Positions 1-9,486 of a stretch of 64,000 nucleotides of DNA are shown here, one piece after another. Source of the stretch: CAIXSC01 sp046349935 (lineage in GTDB: Bacteria > Planctomycetota > Planctomycetia > Pirellulales > Pirellulaceae); assembly GCA_046349935.1 (NCBI GenBank), contig JAXMBK010000012.1, forward strand, positions 1 through 64,000, in the 5' to 3' direction. The notes beneath the pieces are model-generated. The model searched no databases. It was not told the DNA's origin and saw only the letters and a program-made list of their open reading frames with translations. The stretch's first letter is position 1, and each line of letters starts with the position of its first letter. The position numbers and the translations under genes are program-made.

Positions 1-210
1 CCCCCGCTCCCAGCCCACTCTCGCCCGACTTCCCGATCATTCCACCGTTGTCAAACCGAGCGTCATCTGTCATATTCCCGACTTGCCCGGTGGGCGAGCG
101 GCTGAGACAGTCCGTGCGTCCCCGAGCAACGCGAGCACGTCCCCACGTGTTTGGAGTGAAATCGCAACCCGCCTCGCGCCGGCAACCGGCCGCCGAGCGG
201 AGCCAGAAAT

Positions 211-288
<78 letters not shown>

Positions 289-414
289 AGACTTAAACTG
301 AAGCTGAGTCGACACTTACGACACCTTCTGACGTTCAGAAGTGCAGCACACTAAGCCGCTTGCCAAACGGGTACAAACAGGTAAAGCCCCTGTTTGCCCG
401 CGTGGGGTGCTGTG

Positions 415-1660
415 ATGCCGCGCTTGTCGAACCGTCCGCCCAAGCTCCGCAAACATGCGAGCGGGCAAGCCTTTGTGACCGTCTCGGGAAAGAGTCTCTA
501 TCTTGGCCGGTGGAATTCCACCGAAGCCAAGGCCGCTTACCGGAAGTTCTGCCGGGAGTGGAAGCCCAAGCCGCGGGACGTTTCAATTCCCGATGCCGAG
601 CGGCTAACCGTCGTCGAACTGCTGGCAAAATTCGTCGAGCATTGCGACGGCAAGTATCAGAAGAACGGGAAGCCAACGTCGACCGTCGCGACGTTCAAGA
701 CCCCGTTGCGAGTGCTGCGGGATCTGTTCGCCGATCTACGCGTGGTCGAGTTCGGCCCCCTCCGGCTGGAACGCGCCCGAGCGGAATTCTTGCGGCGGGG
801 TGCATCGCGATCGGTGGCGAACCGTTACGCGCGACTGGTGGTAAAAATCTTCCGCTGGGGCGTGTCGCGGGAATTGGTCGATCCGTCGATTCCCGCCAAG
901 CTCGAAACGCTTGAGCCGCTTCGCGCCGGCGACCACGGAACGCGAGAGAATGAGCCGGTGCGGCCGGTGGATGATGCGACGATTGCGGCGACGCTTCCGC
1001 ACTTGCCCCCCGTCGTCGCGGATATGGTGCGTTTCGCTCGCCTGACCGGATGCCGGCCGAACGAGGTTAGCGCCGTTCGCCCCTGCGACATTGACCGCGG
1101 CGGGGCTGTCTGGCTGTTTCGCCCAACGGGTCACAAGCTTGAGCACTTGGGCAAGGCTCGAATCATCGCCATCGGCCCGAAGGCGCAGACATCCTCCGGC
1201 CCTACCTTCTCCGGCCGGCAGATGCCTATTGCTTCTCCCGGCAGAATCAGTTGACGACGTATGTGCGAACGACGACAACCGCAAGACGCCGGACGGACGC
1301 GGAAACGGCATCGGATCGAATCGACGCAGGAAGCCGGCCATCCCTGCCGGAGGAGATACGACGCAGCCGCATTCAACCGAAAACGGTCACGCGCGCTGGA
1401 GTTACATTCATGCTGCCCAGGATCTACGCAAGGTCCCCACCGACGCTGGCGACGCATCCGAGCGGCGTGAGCGTGCAAAGCCAATGGCGTGCGGCGAATT
1501 GCTGGGCGGCGAACCAACTACGGCATGCGTTTGCTGCGGGTTACGCCGAGCCGGTGGGCTGGAAGCCGCCAAGTCGCTCTTGGACATACGCAGCGAGCGA
1601 CGGCAAGTTTACGCCGAAACAGACTTGACGGCGGCCGTTGAAATTGTGGCAAGGGTGGAT
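415..1660 (+). pseudogene. Decayed tyrosine recombinase (integrase), multiple frameshifts
   Basis: This is a relict of a phage-type integrase 127 bp downstream of the tRNA-Pro att site. The first frame is open from ATG 415 to 1254. It matches the intact integrase at 11274-12470 in its N-terminal YLGR motif, the central SAM-like domain (RWGVSRELVDPSIP) and the first catalytic Arg (GCRPNE). Near 1190-1200 the frame is lost. Recognisable pieces continue in another frame (an ARRRT stretch, then NQLRHAFAA) and then in a third (QVYAETDL, containing the nucleophilic Tyr). At least two frameshifts separate the catalytic residues, so no active enzyme is expected. Position and orientation relative to the tRNA mirror those of the intact copy at 11274. 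Confidence 0.85.
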
Positions 1661-2368
1661 AACTCGCCCCGCTTTTTGGGTGCCATCCAATTGGACTATT
1701 CTTTATCTGCTACATTTGCCGCGTTGCATGACGGTTCAAGGTACGTCATGCAGCAAACAGCCGATCCGCGATAGGGCCTAAGTTCGCTTGGGCTGGACGG
1801 TGGGTTGATATGGGTAACATGCAAGTGCTGCGCATGCCGTATCAACGAATTTGACGACAGACCTCGGGACGCGTTTGTGCTGGTTCGAGCCCGGCACACG
1901 GACTGGAAAATCTCAGATGCAACTGCATCTGGGGCGTGTCGACATTTTCAGGAACAGTGGCATGCTTTCACCTTTGAACGCGATGGCGCGGCACCGTAGT
2001 CATTTCACGGCCGCAGAATTCAAACAGGCCCGGCGCGTCTTCTATCTGGCGGCTGGGCAATCAAGGTTCCTAGGGAATCATCCTGCAGGCAAATCGTCGT
2101 CGAACGCGTCGCTATACGTCGCGCGAGAATGGTGCCGAGAATTCATTGAGGCGTGTTCAGGAACGAGTGATAAATGCCTGGCGTTCGCCGCTTAAAGAGT
2201 GCGGCAAGCCAGCGAACGGCTGCGGCGCATGCGGTCTTGAACAAGGCCGGAATCTAATCGGCAAGATGGCACGAGAAATGCGATAGCGTCTTTCACTGAA
2301 TGAAATGAGCCGACCACGCGGGAGGGCATGACCGGCTTTCTGAGAATCACCACGGACAAACTCTACAC
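1661..2368. other. Stretch of about 700 bp with no supported gene
   Basis: Short open frames exist (for example 1805-1999, which is Cys-rich at its start, and 1851-2195). None has a convincing ribosome binding site, a recognisable domain or a composition like the neighbouring genes. It lies between the dead integrase and the dead primase domain, so it is probably decayed element sequence. I see no tRNA, strong hairpin or repeat here. Confidence 0.4.
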
Positions 2369-2740
2369 ATGGACGCCCAAGCAGTCAAACGGCAAGCCAA
2401 CGGACGCTGGATCGAGATTCTATAGAACGCGTCGGAAACATCCCCGAGTCACATTCTCAATTCGCCTGGCGATCAATTCATCAAATGCGGCGGGAATACT
2501 CGCCTTCGAGCATTCAACGACGTCAATGAAACTGGCGGAATGGTCTGCAATCATTGCGGGTCATTTGGCGACGGGTATGCGATGCCTGGTGGTCCGCTTG
2601 AGCGTCAGGTTCAAGGAATCGGTAAAGCTCGTCGCGGAATACCCAGGTTGACCGCAGCCAAGGTGACGACCGGGCAGGCGCCAACAGTGCCGGAAATTTC
2701 CATATCGGAAAATTTTCCGCCCCTGATCAATTCGCGATGA
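2369..2740 (+). pseudogene. Decayed primase zinc-binding domain with an in-frame stop
   Basis: Translation from ATG 2369 gives MDAQAVKRQANGRWIEIL and then a TAG stop (2423-2425). Reading through gives IKCGGNTRLRAFNDV and GGMVCNHCGSFG, the layout of the zinc-ribbon domain that starts phage and plasmid primases. The second Cys pair (CNHC) is kept. The first pair is reduced to a single Cys, since the expected CPxCGG reads FIKCGG. The frame ends at 2740, overlapping the start of the TOPRIM-helicase gene at 2737. I infer that the replication protein once began here, or was a coupled separate polypeptide, and lost its zinc domain. Confidence 0.6.
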
Positions 2741-4536
2741 ATCCAATTGCAGGAAATTTTCTGCAACTTGTCTGCGACTGGAAAAAAATTCGGCCCGAGG
2801 ATGCAAAACGATTCGGGGCAGAATTTGCCTTTAATGGCACTGAGAAGGTAATTCGATTCCCTTTTTACGGTCCTGACGGGAAAAAATGTTCGCATTTTGA
2901 CATCGGCGGCCCAGATTGCGCCGACGAGAAGTTGCGAAAAGGGACAAACGCAACCGGAAAGCCCGCTGGAATTTTCCTTCCCGACTCCCGACGTCCACAA
3001 CCAGGGGAGACATGGCATGTTGTGGAGGGCGTGAAAGACGCTGCGGCGCTGCTGGGGCTCGGATATTTGGCTGCCGGATTGCCCACAAGCAGCATGAACA
3101 AGAAGTTCGCCAGCCTATTTCGTGACGTTCATGTCGTCATCCTCCCCGACAACGACGATGCAGGACAGAAGGGCGCCAAGAAGACGGCGAAAGCTCTTGC
3201 CGGCATTGCGGCATCCGTCAAAATCGCTCGCCTACCGGGTGAGATCAAATCGGAGCACGGCGAAGACGTTCGCGATATTCTGCAACGCGAGAACGGAGAG
3301 CAACTTGTTCAGGAGGCAATCGAGAATGCGACTGCGATCGAATGCGCCACCAAAAAGCCCGAATTTGCCTCCCTCATGACGTCGGCCGAACTGCTGGCGG
3401 CAAATCTGGAAGTGCGGTATCTGATCGACCAAGTTCTTGTCGAAGGCCAGCCGGCCGTTATCGGTGGACACTCCAAGACGCTCAAGACATCGACGACAAT
3501 CGACCTAGCCGTAAGTCTGGCGACCGGCACCCCATTTCTTGGCACTTTCCAGGCTCGGAAAAAACGGGTCGCAGTATGGTCCGGCGAGAGCGGGGCGGCC
3601 CCATTGCGGCGGCTGGCGATCCGAATTGCAAATGCTCGGGGCGTCGACTTGCGGGATGCGTCGCTGTTGTGGAGTTTCAGCCTACCGAAGTTGTCGGCAG
3701 ATGATCACTTGCTTTGGCTCGAAAAGGTCATCACCGACAAAAAGCTAGAAGTCGTCATCGTCGACCCGCTCTATCTTTCACTTCTTGACGCCGAAAATGC
3801 GGGGCTTGCGGGCAACGTGTTCGCGATGGGCGCCAAGCTGATTCCGCTTTCGGAAATAGGCCAGCGTACCGGCTGCACAATTATCGTTCTGCATCACTTC
3901 CGCAAAGGCGGGCAGGCCGACCGGGAAGCGGAGCCCGCGGGGCTGGAAATGCTCGCCCAAGCTGGCGTCGCGGAATGGGCTCGCCAATGGATTCTGTTGC
4001 AACGCCGAAGCCCCTACCAATGCGACGGTAAACATCAATTGTGGATGCGTGCGGGTGGCTCTGCGGGGCACGCGGGGTTGTGGGCGCTCGACATCGACGA
4101 GGGGACGTTGGGCGAAGGCGCTTTCGACGGATCGACCAGCGAGGACGGACGACGCTGGGACGTTTCTTTGTCGTCGACATCGGCGGCCGAAAGTGGGAAG
4201 GACAGACAAGCCAAGGCGATGGCGGCGAGAGAGCAAAAGAAGGCCGACCAGGAAGCCGCTGACATCGACAGGGTCACTCGATTTCTAAGACTACATCCGC
4301 AAGGGGCGACGAAAACGGCGATCAAGACCGGCTCGGGAATCAACAATTCCGAGCGACTTACTAAAGCCCTTCTCACGCTCCAAGAGCGGCATCGAATTCG
4401 AGCCGTCAAGGTGGAGAAGAACAAGCGGCCCGAGGATGGGTTTGCCCTTCTCGAATCAAATCGTGAAAGCGTTATTTTAGACCCGGAACAGTCGGACATG
4501 TTCAGTGCTTGGAATGCTCAGCAAATCGTTACTTAA
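2737..4536 (+). CDS. TOPRIM primase-like / RepA-type helicase protein
   Basis: A 599-aa replication protein of the integrated element. The N-terminal third has a TOPRIM domain: the Glu of VVEGVKDAAALLG (about residue 95) and the acidic motif VVILPDNDDAG (about 130-140). From about residue 230 comes a RecA/RepA-like ATPase domain with a Walker A variant GGHSKTLKTS (about 240-250) and a Walker B hydrophobic run ending in VIVDPLYLS. The C-terminal part is basic and may be a winged-helix DNA-binding tail. TOPRIM-helicase proteins of this kind start replication of phages and integrative elements. The usual N-terminal zinc ribbon is missing here; its remnant lies just upstream. A tandem repeat cluster that looks like an origin begins 4 bp after the stop. 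Confidence 0.85.
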   Translation: MNPIAGNFLQLVCDWKKIRPEDAKRFGAEFAFNGTEKVIRFPFYGPDGKKCSHFDIGGPDCADEKLRKGTNATGKPAGIFLPDSRRPQPGETWHVVEGVKDAAALLGLGYLAAGLPTSSMNKKFASLFRDVHVVILPDNDDAGQKGAKKTAKALAGIAASVKIARLPGEIKSEHGEDVRDILQRENGEQLVQEAIENATAIECATKKPEFASLMTSAELLAANLEVRYLIDQVLVEGQPAVIGGHSKTLKTSTTIDLAVSLATGTPFLGTFQARKKRVAVWSGESGAAPLRRLAIRIANARGVDLRDASLLWSFSLPKLSADDHLLWLEKVITDKKLEVVIVDPLYLSLLDAENAGLAGNVFAMGAKLIPLSEIGQRTGCTIIVLHHFRKGGQADREAEPAGLEMLAQAGVAEWARQWILLQRRSPYQCDGKHQLWMRAGGSAGHAGLWALDIDEGTLGEGAFDGSTSEDGRRWDVSLSSTSAAESGKDRQAKAMAAREQKKADQEAADIDRVTRFLRLHPQGATKTAIKTGSGINNSERLTKALLTLQERHRIRAVKVEKNKRPEDGFALLESNRESVILDPEQSDMFSAWNAQQIVT

Positions 4537-4539
4537 GCC

Positions 4540-4697
4540 GGTCGGTATCGGTCGGTATCGGTCGGTATTACCGAGCGCCTTACCGGGCGGGTGCCGGTCG
4601 GTCGGTATCACGGCCCTATATAGGGCCGATACCTACCGACCGACCGGCATGGGGAAAACCGGCCGACGATTGAAGTTGAAAGCCTTACCGACCGACC
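4540..4697. repeat. Iteron-like repeats and long inverted repeat: putative replication origin
   Basis: Three tandem 10-bp copies of GGTCGGTATC/T lie at 4540-4569. They are followed by GGTCGGTCGGTATC (4596-4609), a perfect 18-bp palindrome CGGCCCTATATAGGGCCG (4611-4628), and the inverted counterpart ACCTACCGACCGACCGGC ending at 4648. A further TACCGACCGACCG lies near 4684. Together 4593-4648 can fold into a long stem-loop. Tandem 10-bp repeats beside a TOPRIM-helicase gene resemble the binding sites of a replication initiator. The origin role is inferred, not shown. Confidence 0.6.
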
Positions 4698-4802
4698 GCC
4701 CCTCCCCGGCAGGTTCTTTGGGTCCTTCCTCGATCTGATCGAAAACCGAGCGGTGGGGCATCGCTCAGACACCTGGCACAGTTTCTTTCGGAAGGCGATC
4801 AC

Positions 4803-5015
4803 ATGGCAAAACGCATCCCCGCGGTGAATTTGACGGCGACGGTCCCCCGCTGCCCGAGGTGCGGCGCGGTCGCTTGGCGAGCGTACAAGACGCGTCCAAT
4901 CGGCGACGACGTCAAGGTGCGTTATTCCAAGTGCGGCTCGTGCAATTTGCGCGCGGTTGTCACCGTCCAGCCACAAGACGGCGACGACGCAAACTTCCAT
5001 ACCAACAATTGGTAA
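4803..5015 (+). CDS. Small zinc-ribbon protein (Ogr/Delta-like)
   Basis: A 70-aa protein with one zinc ribbon: CPRCG near residue 17 and CGSC near residue 47, followed by a basic and polar stretch. The spacing and size resemble the Ogr/Delta-type zinc-finger activators of phages and many small element-borne zinc ribbons, but no partner is evident. GGAAGG (4790-4795) lies 7 bases before ATG 4803 and could be its ribosome binding site. It opens a run of four short genes upstream of the tape-measure-like gene, so a regulatory role within the element is plausible but unproven. Confidence 0.7.
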   Translation: MAKRIPAVNLTATVPRCPRCGAVAWRAYKTRPIGDDVKVRYSKCGSCNLRAVVTVQPQDGDDANFHTNNW

Positions 5016-5059
5016 AGCCACCAGGCGAGCCCGCTAACATGCTCGTGGAGGTGCAAACC

Positions 5060-5248
5060 ATGACCATCGACCTAGTGACAGTTGGAACGCTTGCCCGACG
5101 ATTGCAGACGTCCCCGCTGGCGATTGTGAGTGCGGCGCGGCGGGCTGGCGTGCATCCCCGATTCACCGTCAACGGATGCCCGTACTACGCAGCCGGGGAC
5201 GTGGGGGCCATTCGTCGCGCACTTGGTCGCACGAAGGCCCGAACATGA
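5060..5248 (+). CDS. Small helix-turn-helix DNA-binding protein
   Basis: A 62-aa protein. VGTLARRLQTSPLAIVSAARRAGVH is shortened here to its core: LARRLQ, a turn, then a second helix AIVSAARRAG. This is a MerR/excisionase-like helix-turn-helix, followed by a short wing with PYYAAGDV. The start at 5060 is chosen because GGAGG (about 5048-5052) lies 7 bases upstream; an in-frame ATG at 5039 has no such site. Its stop overlaps the ATG of the next gene (ATGA at 5245-5248), indicating translational coupling. It may act as an excisionase or repressor for the element; the exact role is not known. Confidence 0.7.
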   Translation: MTIDLVTVGTLARRLQTSPLAIVSAARRAGVHPRFTVNGCPYYAAGDVGAIRRALGRTKART

Positions 5249-5907
5249 GAACGATTCAATTCCGACGACCGGAGAACAAGCCCATGAACGCAGTCGCAAC
5301 CGTCATCCGTAAAGCCGCCCATGCCGTGGGACTGGGCGAACTGCTCGACCAAGCCGATGCCGAGCGGGTCGAGAAGTTCAAGCGAGCCCAGGCCGAAGCG
5401 GCGAAGATTCCCGCCCTGGAAGTTGAATTGCGTGAGGCTGGCGTTCGCCTCCTGGCTGCGAAAGCGGCGGCGGCTCGTGGGCAACTGTTCGAGGGCGGCG
5501 ACGCTCGCTATTGGACGCTGGAACTGGAAGCCGCCTATGACGGCATCGCCAACCGCTTGGCGACGTGCAAGCAACACGAGGTCGAGCTAATCGGCTGGTG
5601 TCCCAGTCGCGAACTACAGCAACGGCGCCGGGATCTTTACGAAGCTCGCCGCGGGTCGCTGCGACGGATCGACCAACTACGCGAATCGCGAGAGCGGCGG
5701 GAACGTGAAGTCGAGCGGCTGGAGGCTGGCATTGAAAACCAGCAACACGACCCGCGTGAGGCTCGGCGGCTGGCATCGCAACTCCGCGACGAACAAGAAG
5801 ACTTGCAACGCATCCTTGACGAATTGGCCGCACTGGCGACCGACGTTGACGGAATCAACAGCGACCTGGAAGCCCTCAAGGCTGAGATGCGAGCCCTCAA
5901 GGTGTAG
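5245..5907 (+). CDS. Coiled-coil protein of unknown function
   Basis: A 220-aa hydrophilic protein, rich in Glu, Arg, Leu and Ala, with long predicted coiled coils at about residues 35-75 and 140-215. It has no signal peptide, membrane segment or catalytic motif. The ATG at 5245 overlaps the stop of the upstream gene by four bases; an alternative in-frame ATG lies at 5284. Location in the short-gene run before the tape-measure-like gene suggests a phage-derived structural or assembly-related role. That is inference from context only. Confidence 0.7.
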   Translation: MRTIQFRRPENKPMNAVATVIRKAAHAVGLGELLDQADAERVEKFKRAQAEAAKIPALEVELREAGVRLLAAKAAAARGQLFEGGDARYWTLELEAAYDGIANRLATCKQHEVELIGWCPSRELQQRRRDLYEARRGSLRRIDQLRESRERREREVERLEAGIENQQHDPREARRLASQLRDEQEDLQRILDELAALATDVDGINSDLEALKAEMRALKV

Positions 5908-5911
5908 CACC

Positions 5912-6199
5912 ATGACCGATTACATGGTCTTGCCGTTCAACCCCGATTACCTGGAGCAACCAAGAATGTCCGCACGACTTAAAGCTGCCTATGCCGCTCA
6001 GGCCGAATTTCGCAAGCATCGAGCCAGCCTTGGAAAGCTGGGACTGACCGAGGACCAATTCGTTCTCAGTCGTCTCAAGGATTTGGGATTCTCGCGCGTG
6101 GAGATCGAGCCGGAACGCAAGAGCGACGGTCGGCCCGCACATGTTCGCGTCCCTGGCTTGCTGGTGGAGTTTCCAACTGGCAACCAAGTCGGTGCGTGA
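5912..6199 (+). CDS. Hypothetical 95-aa protein
   Basis: A small soluble protein that starts 4 bp after the preceding stop, so it is probably in the same transcript. After a short N-terminus (MTDYMVLPFNP) it has a charged helical segment (KAAYAAQAEFRKHRASL) and a C-terminal part with VEIEPERKSDGRPAH. I do not recognise a family. Its even codon use and tight spacing support it as a real gene. Shadow frames on the other strand have no comparable support. Confidence 0.6.
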   Translation: MTDYMVLPFNPDYLEQPRMSARLKAAYAAQAEFRKHRASLGKLGLTEDQFVLSRLKDLGFSRVEIEPERKSDGRPAHVRVPGLLVEFPTGNQVGA

Positions 6200-6494
6200 A
6201 GTCTGGCCGCGGTGCGTTAGAGGTAGCGTGCCGCGGTCGGTCGGCTCTGTTCCCCGTTGTGTCGAGCGGGTTGAGCGGGGCCGCAAGGTCGAGTCGGCGG
6301 GGTATTGGAGCTCATGCCATCACTTCGCCGGCTCGACCCCGAACACTGAAGCCCTTGTCGGGAGGATCACCCCGCCGCTCGTTACGGGCGTGTTGATAGG
6401 CGGGGTCCTCCTGGAAGGGTGGGCGGTTTGGCGAAGTGGGGAAGCGACCGCCTCCTAGAAATAGTCCGTTCGTCCAGCATAAGGAACGCTTATA
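6200..6494. other. Intergenic region before the tape-measure-like gene
   Basis: About 295 bp without a supported gene. Short frames in several directions overlap each other and none has a good start. The stretch may hold the promoter of the next gene, but no clear -35/-10 pair stands out. Confidence 0.4.
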
Positions 6495-9182
6495 ATGGCA
6501 CCCCGTAGAGGTTTGCGGCGATCTGGAGCCCCCCAACGCGTTCCGGCTGGCGGTTCAATGGGGCAAGCTGGGCAAGGTCCGCAAGTTTCCCCCGGCATCG
6601 CTCGCGCTATGAAGGGGCTGCGCTCGTTTGCTTACCAAGCCAACGCAGCCTACGGAAAACTCACAGGCACCCTAAAGTCGCTGATTCCCGTAGTTTCCCA
6701 GTTGGGCAACCAGTTCGGGAAGATGGGGCAAGCCGTCAAGGCACTGGCGAGCGATGCGGATTCCGCGGCGGGGTCGCTGAATCGGTGCAAGCTGGCGATG
6801 GCGTCAACCATCCCGGTAGCCGCTCTGCTGCAACGGCAAATGATATCGCTTGGAACCACGATGCGAGCCGCTGGCATGTTCAGCCAAACGGCATTCGGCG
6901 GCATGGCGGCGGCGGCTGGCAAGGCGTCCTTGGCGTCGGCTGGCTTGCTCGCCCCGCTGGCTGGCGTGGCTGCGGTGGCTGGGACTGCCTACGTCGCCAT
7001 GTTCAAGTGGGGCGAGATCCCGACGTTACTGAAGCCGATCCTACTCGTCGCTTCTCCGCTCGTGTTCAGCATTCGGGCTATGGCAACTGCCTGGAAGCTG
7101 GCGACCGCCCCAGTGCGTTTGTTTGTCTCCGCACTCGACACGGCGAAGTCGGCCGTTGTGGCGACCGCCAAGGCTATCCCCCGGCTCGTGGGCGGCATCG
7201 TGTCGAGCATGGCGAGCTTGGGTGCGTCTGCGGTGCGTGCCGGGACTCGGCTGGCTACATCGCTCGCCAAGGGATTCATCACGGCGACGGCTGCGGCGGG
7301 ACGGTTCGCGTCGGCGGCGCTATCGTCCGTCTCGAAGCTGGGGAGCGTGCTGCAAGGCGTCGGCGGCGAGTTGACGACGTTGGCCAATGTGCTGGTCGAT
7401 CCGATGCGCCGAGCCGGGGACGAGTTCGGAAAGGCAGGGACGCAGGCGTTAGCACTGGCGACGGCGGCGGGAGTCTCTGTTGCGACCATGACGAGCCTAG
7501 GCTACGCAGCCGAGAAGGCGGGAAGCTCTGCCGATGCCGTAGCGGCTGCAATGCAGAACATCGACGCGGCGGCGAGCCAAGGCGCGGGCGTCTTCCGCCA
7601 ACTAGGGCTCGACATGGCGGAACTGGCGAAGCTCGACGCCGGCGAGCGGTTCATGCAAATCGGCATCGCCATTGCCAGCCTGGAAAGCCCGCTGGAGCGT
7701 GCGGCGGCGGCTCAAGCTGCATTCGGCGCCGGTGGTGAACAGTTGGTCGGCATGTTCGCCAAGGGTCGCGCAGGCATCGAACAAATGAGGATCGAAGCCG
7801 AACGGCTCGGACTCGTCATGTCGGGGCCCCAGGCGAAAGCGGCGGCCGAATTGACGGACGCGACCGCGGGCGTGCAACGCTCGATGCTCGGACTCTGGCG
7901 AACACTCGGAGCGGCCGTTGCGCCTCAGTTGACCGAGGTGGCGAAGATGACGATGGACGTCGTCAAGTCAGTCACGGCATGGGCATCAAAAAACGGCCCC
8001 CTCATCGCACAAGTGTTCAAAGTCGCGTCTGCGGTGGCGACCGTGGGAACGGCATTGACGGGCGTGGCGTCGGCTCTGGCTCTGGCATCGCCTGGACTGT
8101 TGGCGTTGGGCGGGGCTCTGGCTGCCGGCTGGGTCGCATGGGGTCGCTATGGCGAAGCGGCTCAGAAGGCGTTGTCGGGCGTCATGTCGATCCTCAAGAC
8201 GATCCAAACGGAGACGATGGCGGTACTCGGCGGAATCGGCGACGCACTCAAGGCCGGCGACCTGGAAGCCGCGGTCGGCATCGCCTGGCTAGGAGTTCAA
8301 CGGGCATGGATCGAAGGCTTACGGGGCGTCGCTTCGATCACTGGCGATACGCTGGGCGGCATCTTCAATGCCCTAGCGGCGGGAGAGTGGCGGGGAGCGG
8401 TCAACCAAACTTGGACGGCGATTCAATCGCTATTCGTCCAAGGCGTCGGCGCCCTGGATCGTGTCTTCGTGGGACTCCAAGACACCATCGACGCAGTCAT
8501 CACCACGATGCGCCAGCAACTCAATGTCGGCATTCACGAGTTAGCCAAGTTTGCATCGTCCGCACTGGCCCAAGTCGTGGAAGTTTCCAAGGCGGTGGAA
8601 GCCTACGACCCGACCGGGCTCTTGAAGTCGCGGCGGCTCGATTTGCAACTCGCCCTCAAGGGGATCACCAGTGCGGCGGCGACGAAGCCAGGCGAAGCGA
8701 ATAAGGGATTGTCGGATGCGGCGGCGGGTCGAGCCAATGACCGAGCGGCGGGGCTGGCTGGTCGACAAGCGGGGCGGGATGCTCGCCTAGCGGCTCTGGC
8801 TGCCCAAGCGGGACAGGGACAAGCCAACGCGGGGAACGCGGCCGGGGTGCGATCAGACGTGGAAGCCCGGCTGGCTCGTGCCGTCGATGCCGCTCGTCTG
8901 GCTCGCATGATGGCGGAACAGCGACCCGCGGCCGACCTGGAGCAACGGAACCGACTAGCGGCGGCGGCTCAGGGAGCGGCGAGCGGGCCGGCATCCACCA
9001 CCATCGGCGGCGCGACGTTCTCCGCTTCCGCCCTGACGGCTCAGAACGGGGCGGGGCTCAACGTCCAAAAGGAAATTGCGGCGGCGACCAAGGCGATGGC
9101 GAAGGATATTCGACGGCTCGCCGAAGCGGACGGCAAACGCGGGAAGGAAGCGGCGGCCCTGGCATTGGTGCCGGTGGCTTAA
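6495..9182 (+). CDS. Phage tail tape-measure-like protein
   Basis: An 895-aa protein, very rich in Ala, Gly, Leu and Val, with long helical and hydrophobic stretches between residues 100 and 290 and again at 510-545. It also has a segment typical of planctomycete phage-like tape-measure proteins (LGLVMSGPQAKAAAELTDA, about 435-455). The C-terminal quarter is charged and helical. Tape-measure proteins set tail length and occupy the tail tube. Here it stands alone: no portal, capsid, tail-tube or baseplate gene is nearby. The start is supported by AGGA about 9 bases upstream of ATG 6495. Alternatives are a membrane-acting helical protein or a relic kept for another purpose. Confidence 0.65.
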   Translation: MAPRRGLRRSGAPQRVPAGGSMGQAGQGPQVSPGIARAMKGLRSFAYQANAAYGKLTGTLKSLIPVVSQLGNQFGKMGQAVKALASDADSAAGSLNRCKLAMASTIPVAALLQRQMISLGTTMRAAGMFSQTAFGGMAAAAGKASLASAGLLAPLAGVAAVAGTAYVAMFKWGEIPTLLKPILLVASPLVFSIRAMATAWKLATAPVRLFVSALDTAKSAVVATAKAIPRLVGGIVSSMASLGASAVRAGTRLATSLAKGFITATAAAGRFASAALSSVSKLGSVLQGVGGELTTLANVLVDPMRRAGDEFGKAGTQALALATAAGVSVATMTSLGYAAEKAGSSADAVAAAMQNIDAAASQGAGVFRQLGLDMAELAKLDAGERFMQIGIAIASLESPLERAAAAQAAFGAGGEQLVGMFAKGRAGIEQMRIEAERLGLVMSGPQAKAAAELTDATAGVQRSMLGLWRTLGAAVAPQLTEVAKMTMDVVKSVTAWASKNGPLIAQVFKVASAVATVGTALTGVASALALASPGLLALGGALAAGWVAWGRYGEAAQKALSGVMSILKTIQTETMAVLGGIGDALKAGDLEAAVGIAWLGVQRAWIEGLRGVASITGDTLGGIFNALAAGEWRGAVNQTWTAIQSLFVQGVGALDRVFVGLQDTIDAVITTMRQQLNVGIHELAKFASSALAQVVEVSKAVEAYDPTGLLKSRRLDLQLALKGITSAAATKPGEANKGLSDAAAGRANDRAAGLAGRQAGRDARLAALAAQAGQGQANAGNAAGVRSDVEARLARAVDAARLARMMAEQRPAADLEQRNRLAAAAQGAASGPASTTIGGATFSASALTAQNGAGLNVQKEIAAATKAMAKDIRRLAEADGKRGKEAAALALVPVA

Positions 9183-9229
9183 CTCACCGTCGTCAATTCG
9201 ACGACACTCATTTTTTGGAGGTTCGAGAC

Positions 9230-9430
9230 ATGGCAACCATCGGCGACCGAGTCACGTTCAAGGATCGAGGAACTACCAGGGAGGGGCGAATTGTCGGCGC
9301 GGAATCCGTTTCCGACCGAGACACCCGCGGACGACGGCCCGGGCGGTGGTTCGTGGTTCGCTGTGGACTGTTTGACGATGCAGAGATCCACGAAGCGAGC
9401 ATTGGGGCGGTTCTTTCGTCAACGCGATGA
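9230..9430 (+). CDS. Hypothetical 66-aa protein
   Basis: A small protein with a strong ribosome binding site GGAGG (9217-9221) 8 bases before ATG 9230, which fixes the start. The sequence reads as a small beta-rich fold (VTFKDRGTTREGRIVGAE, RWFVVRCGLF), compatible with an SH3-like or KOW-like barrel. I do not assign a family. It follows the tape-measure-like gene by 47 bp, so it may be co-transcribed. Confidence 0.65.
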   Translation: MATIGDRVTFKDRGTTREGRIVGAESVSDRDTRGRRPGRWFVVRCGLFDDAEIHEASIGAVLSSTR

Positions 9431-9459
9431 AGACACGTTGACAACTGCCCCTCCCCGGG

Positions 9460-9486
9460 GTGAAGATGTTCGCACTAAATCTTCAC
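9460..9486 (+). promoter_or_regulatory. Short stem-loop upstream of the integrase
   Basis: GTGAAGAT (9460-9467) and ATCTTCAC (9479-9486) form an 8-bp perfect stem with an 11-base loop, between the small gene at 9230 and the integrase at 9662. There is no T-run, so it is not a classic terminator. It could be an operator or an RNA hairpin. Confidence 0.35.

Noticed and set aside
1851..2195. 114-residue frame in the decayed start of the first element
   Set aside because: It has no domain or ribosome binding site and overlaps another frame of similar quality.
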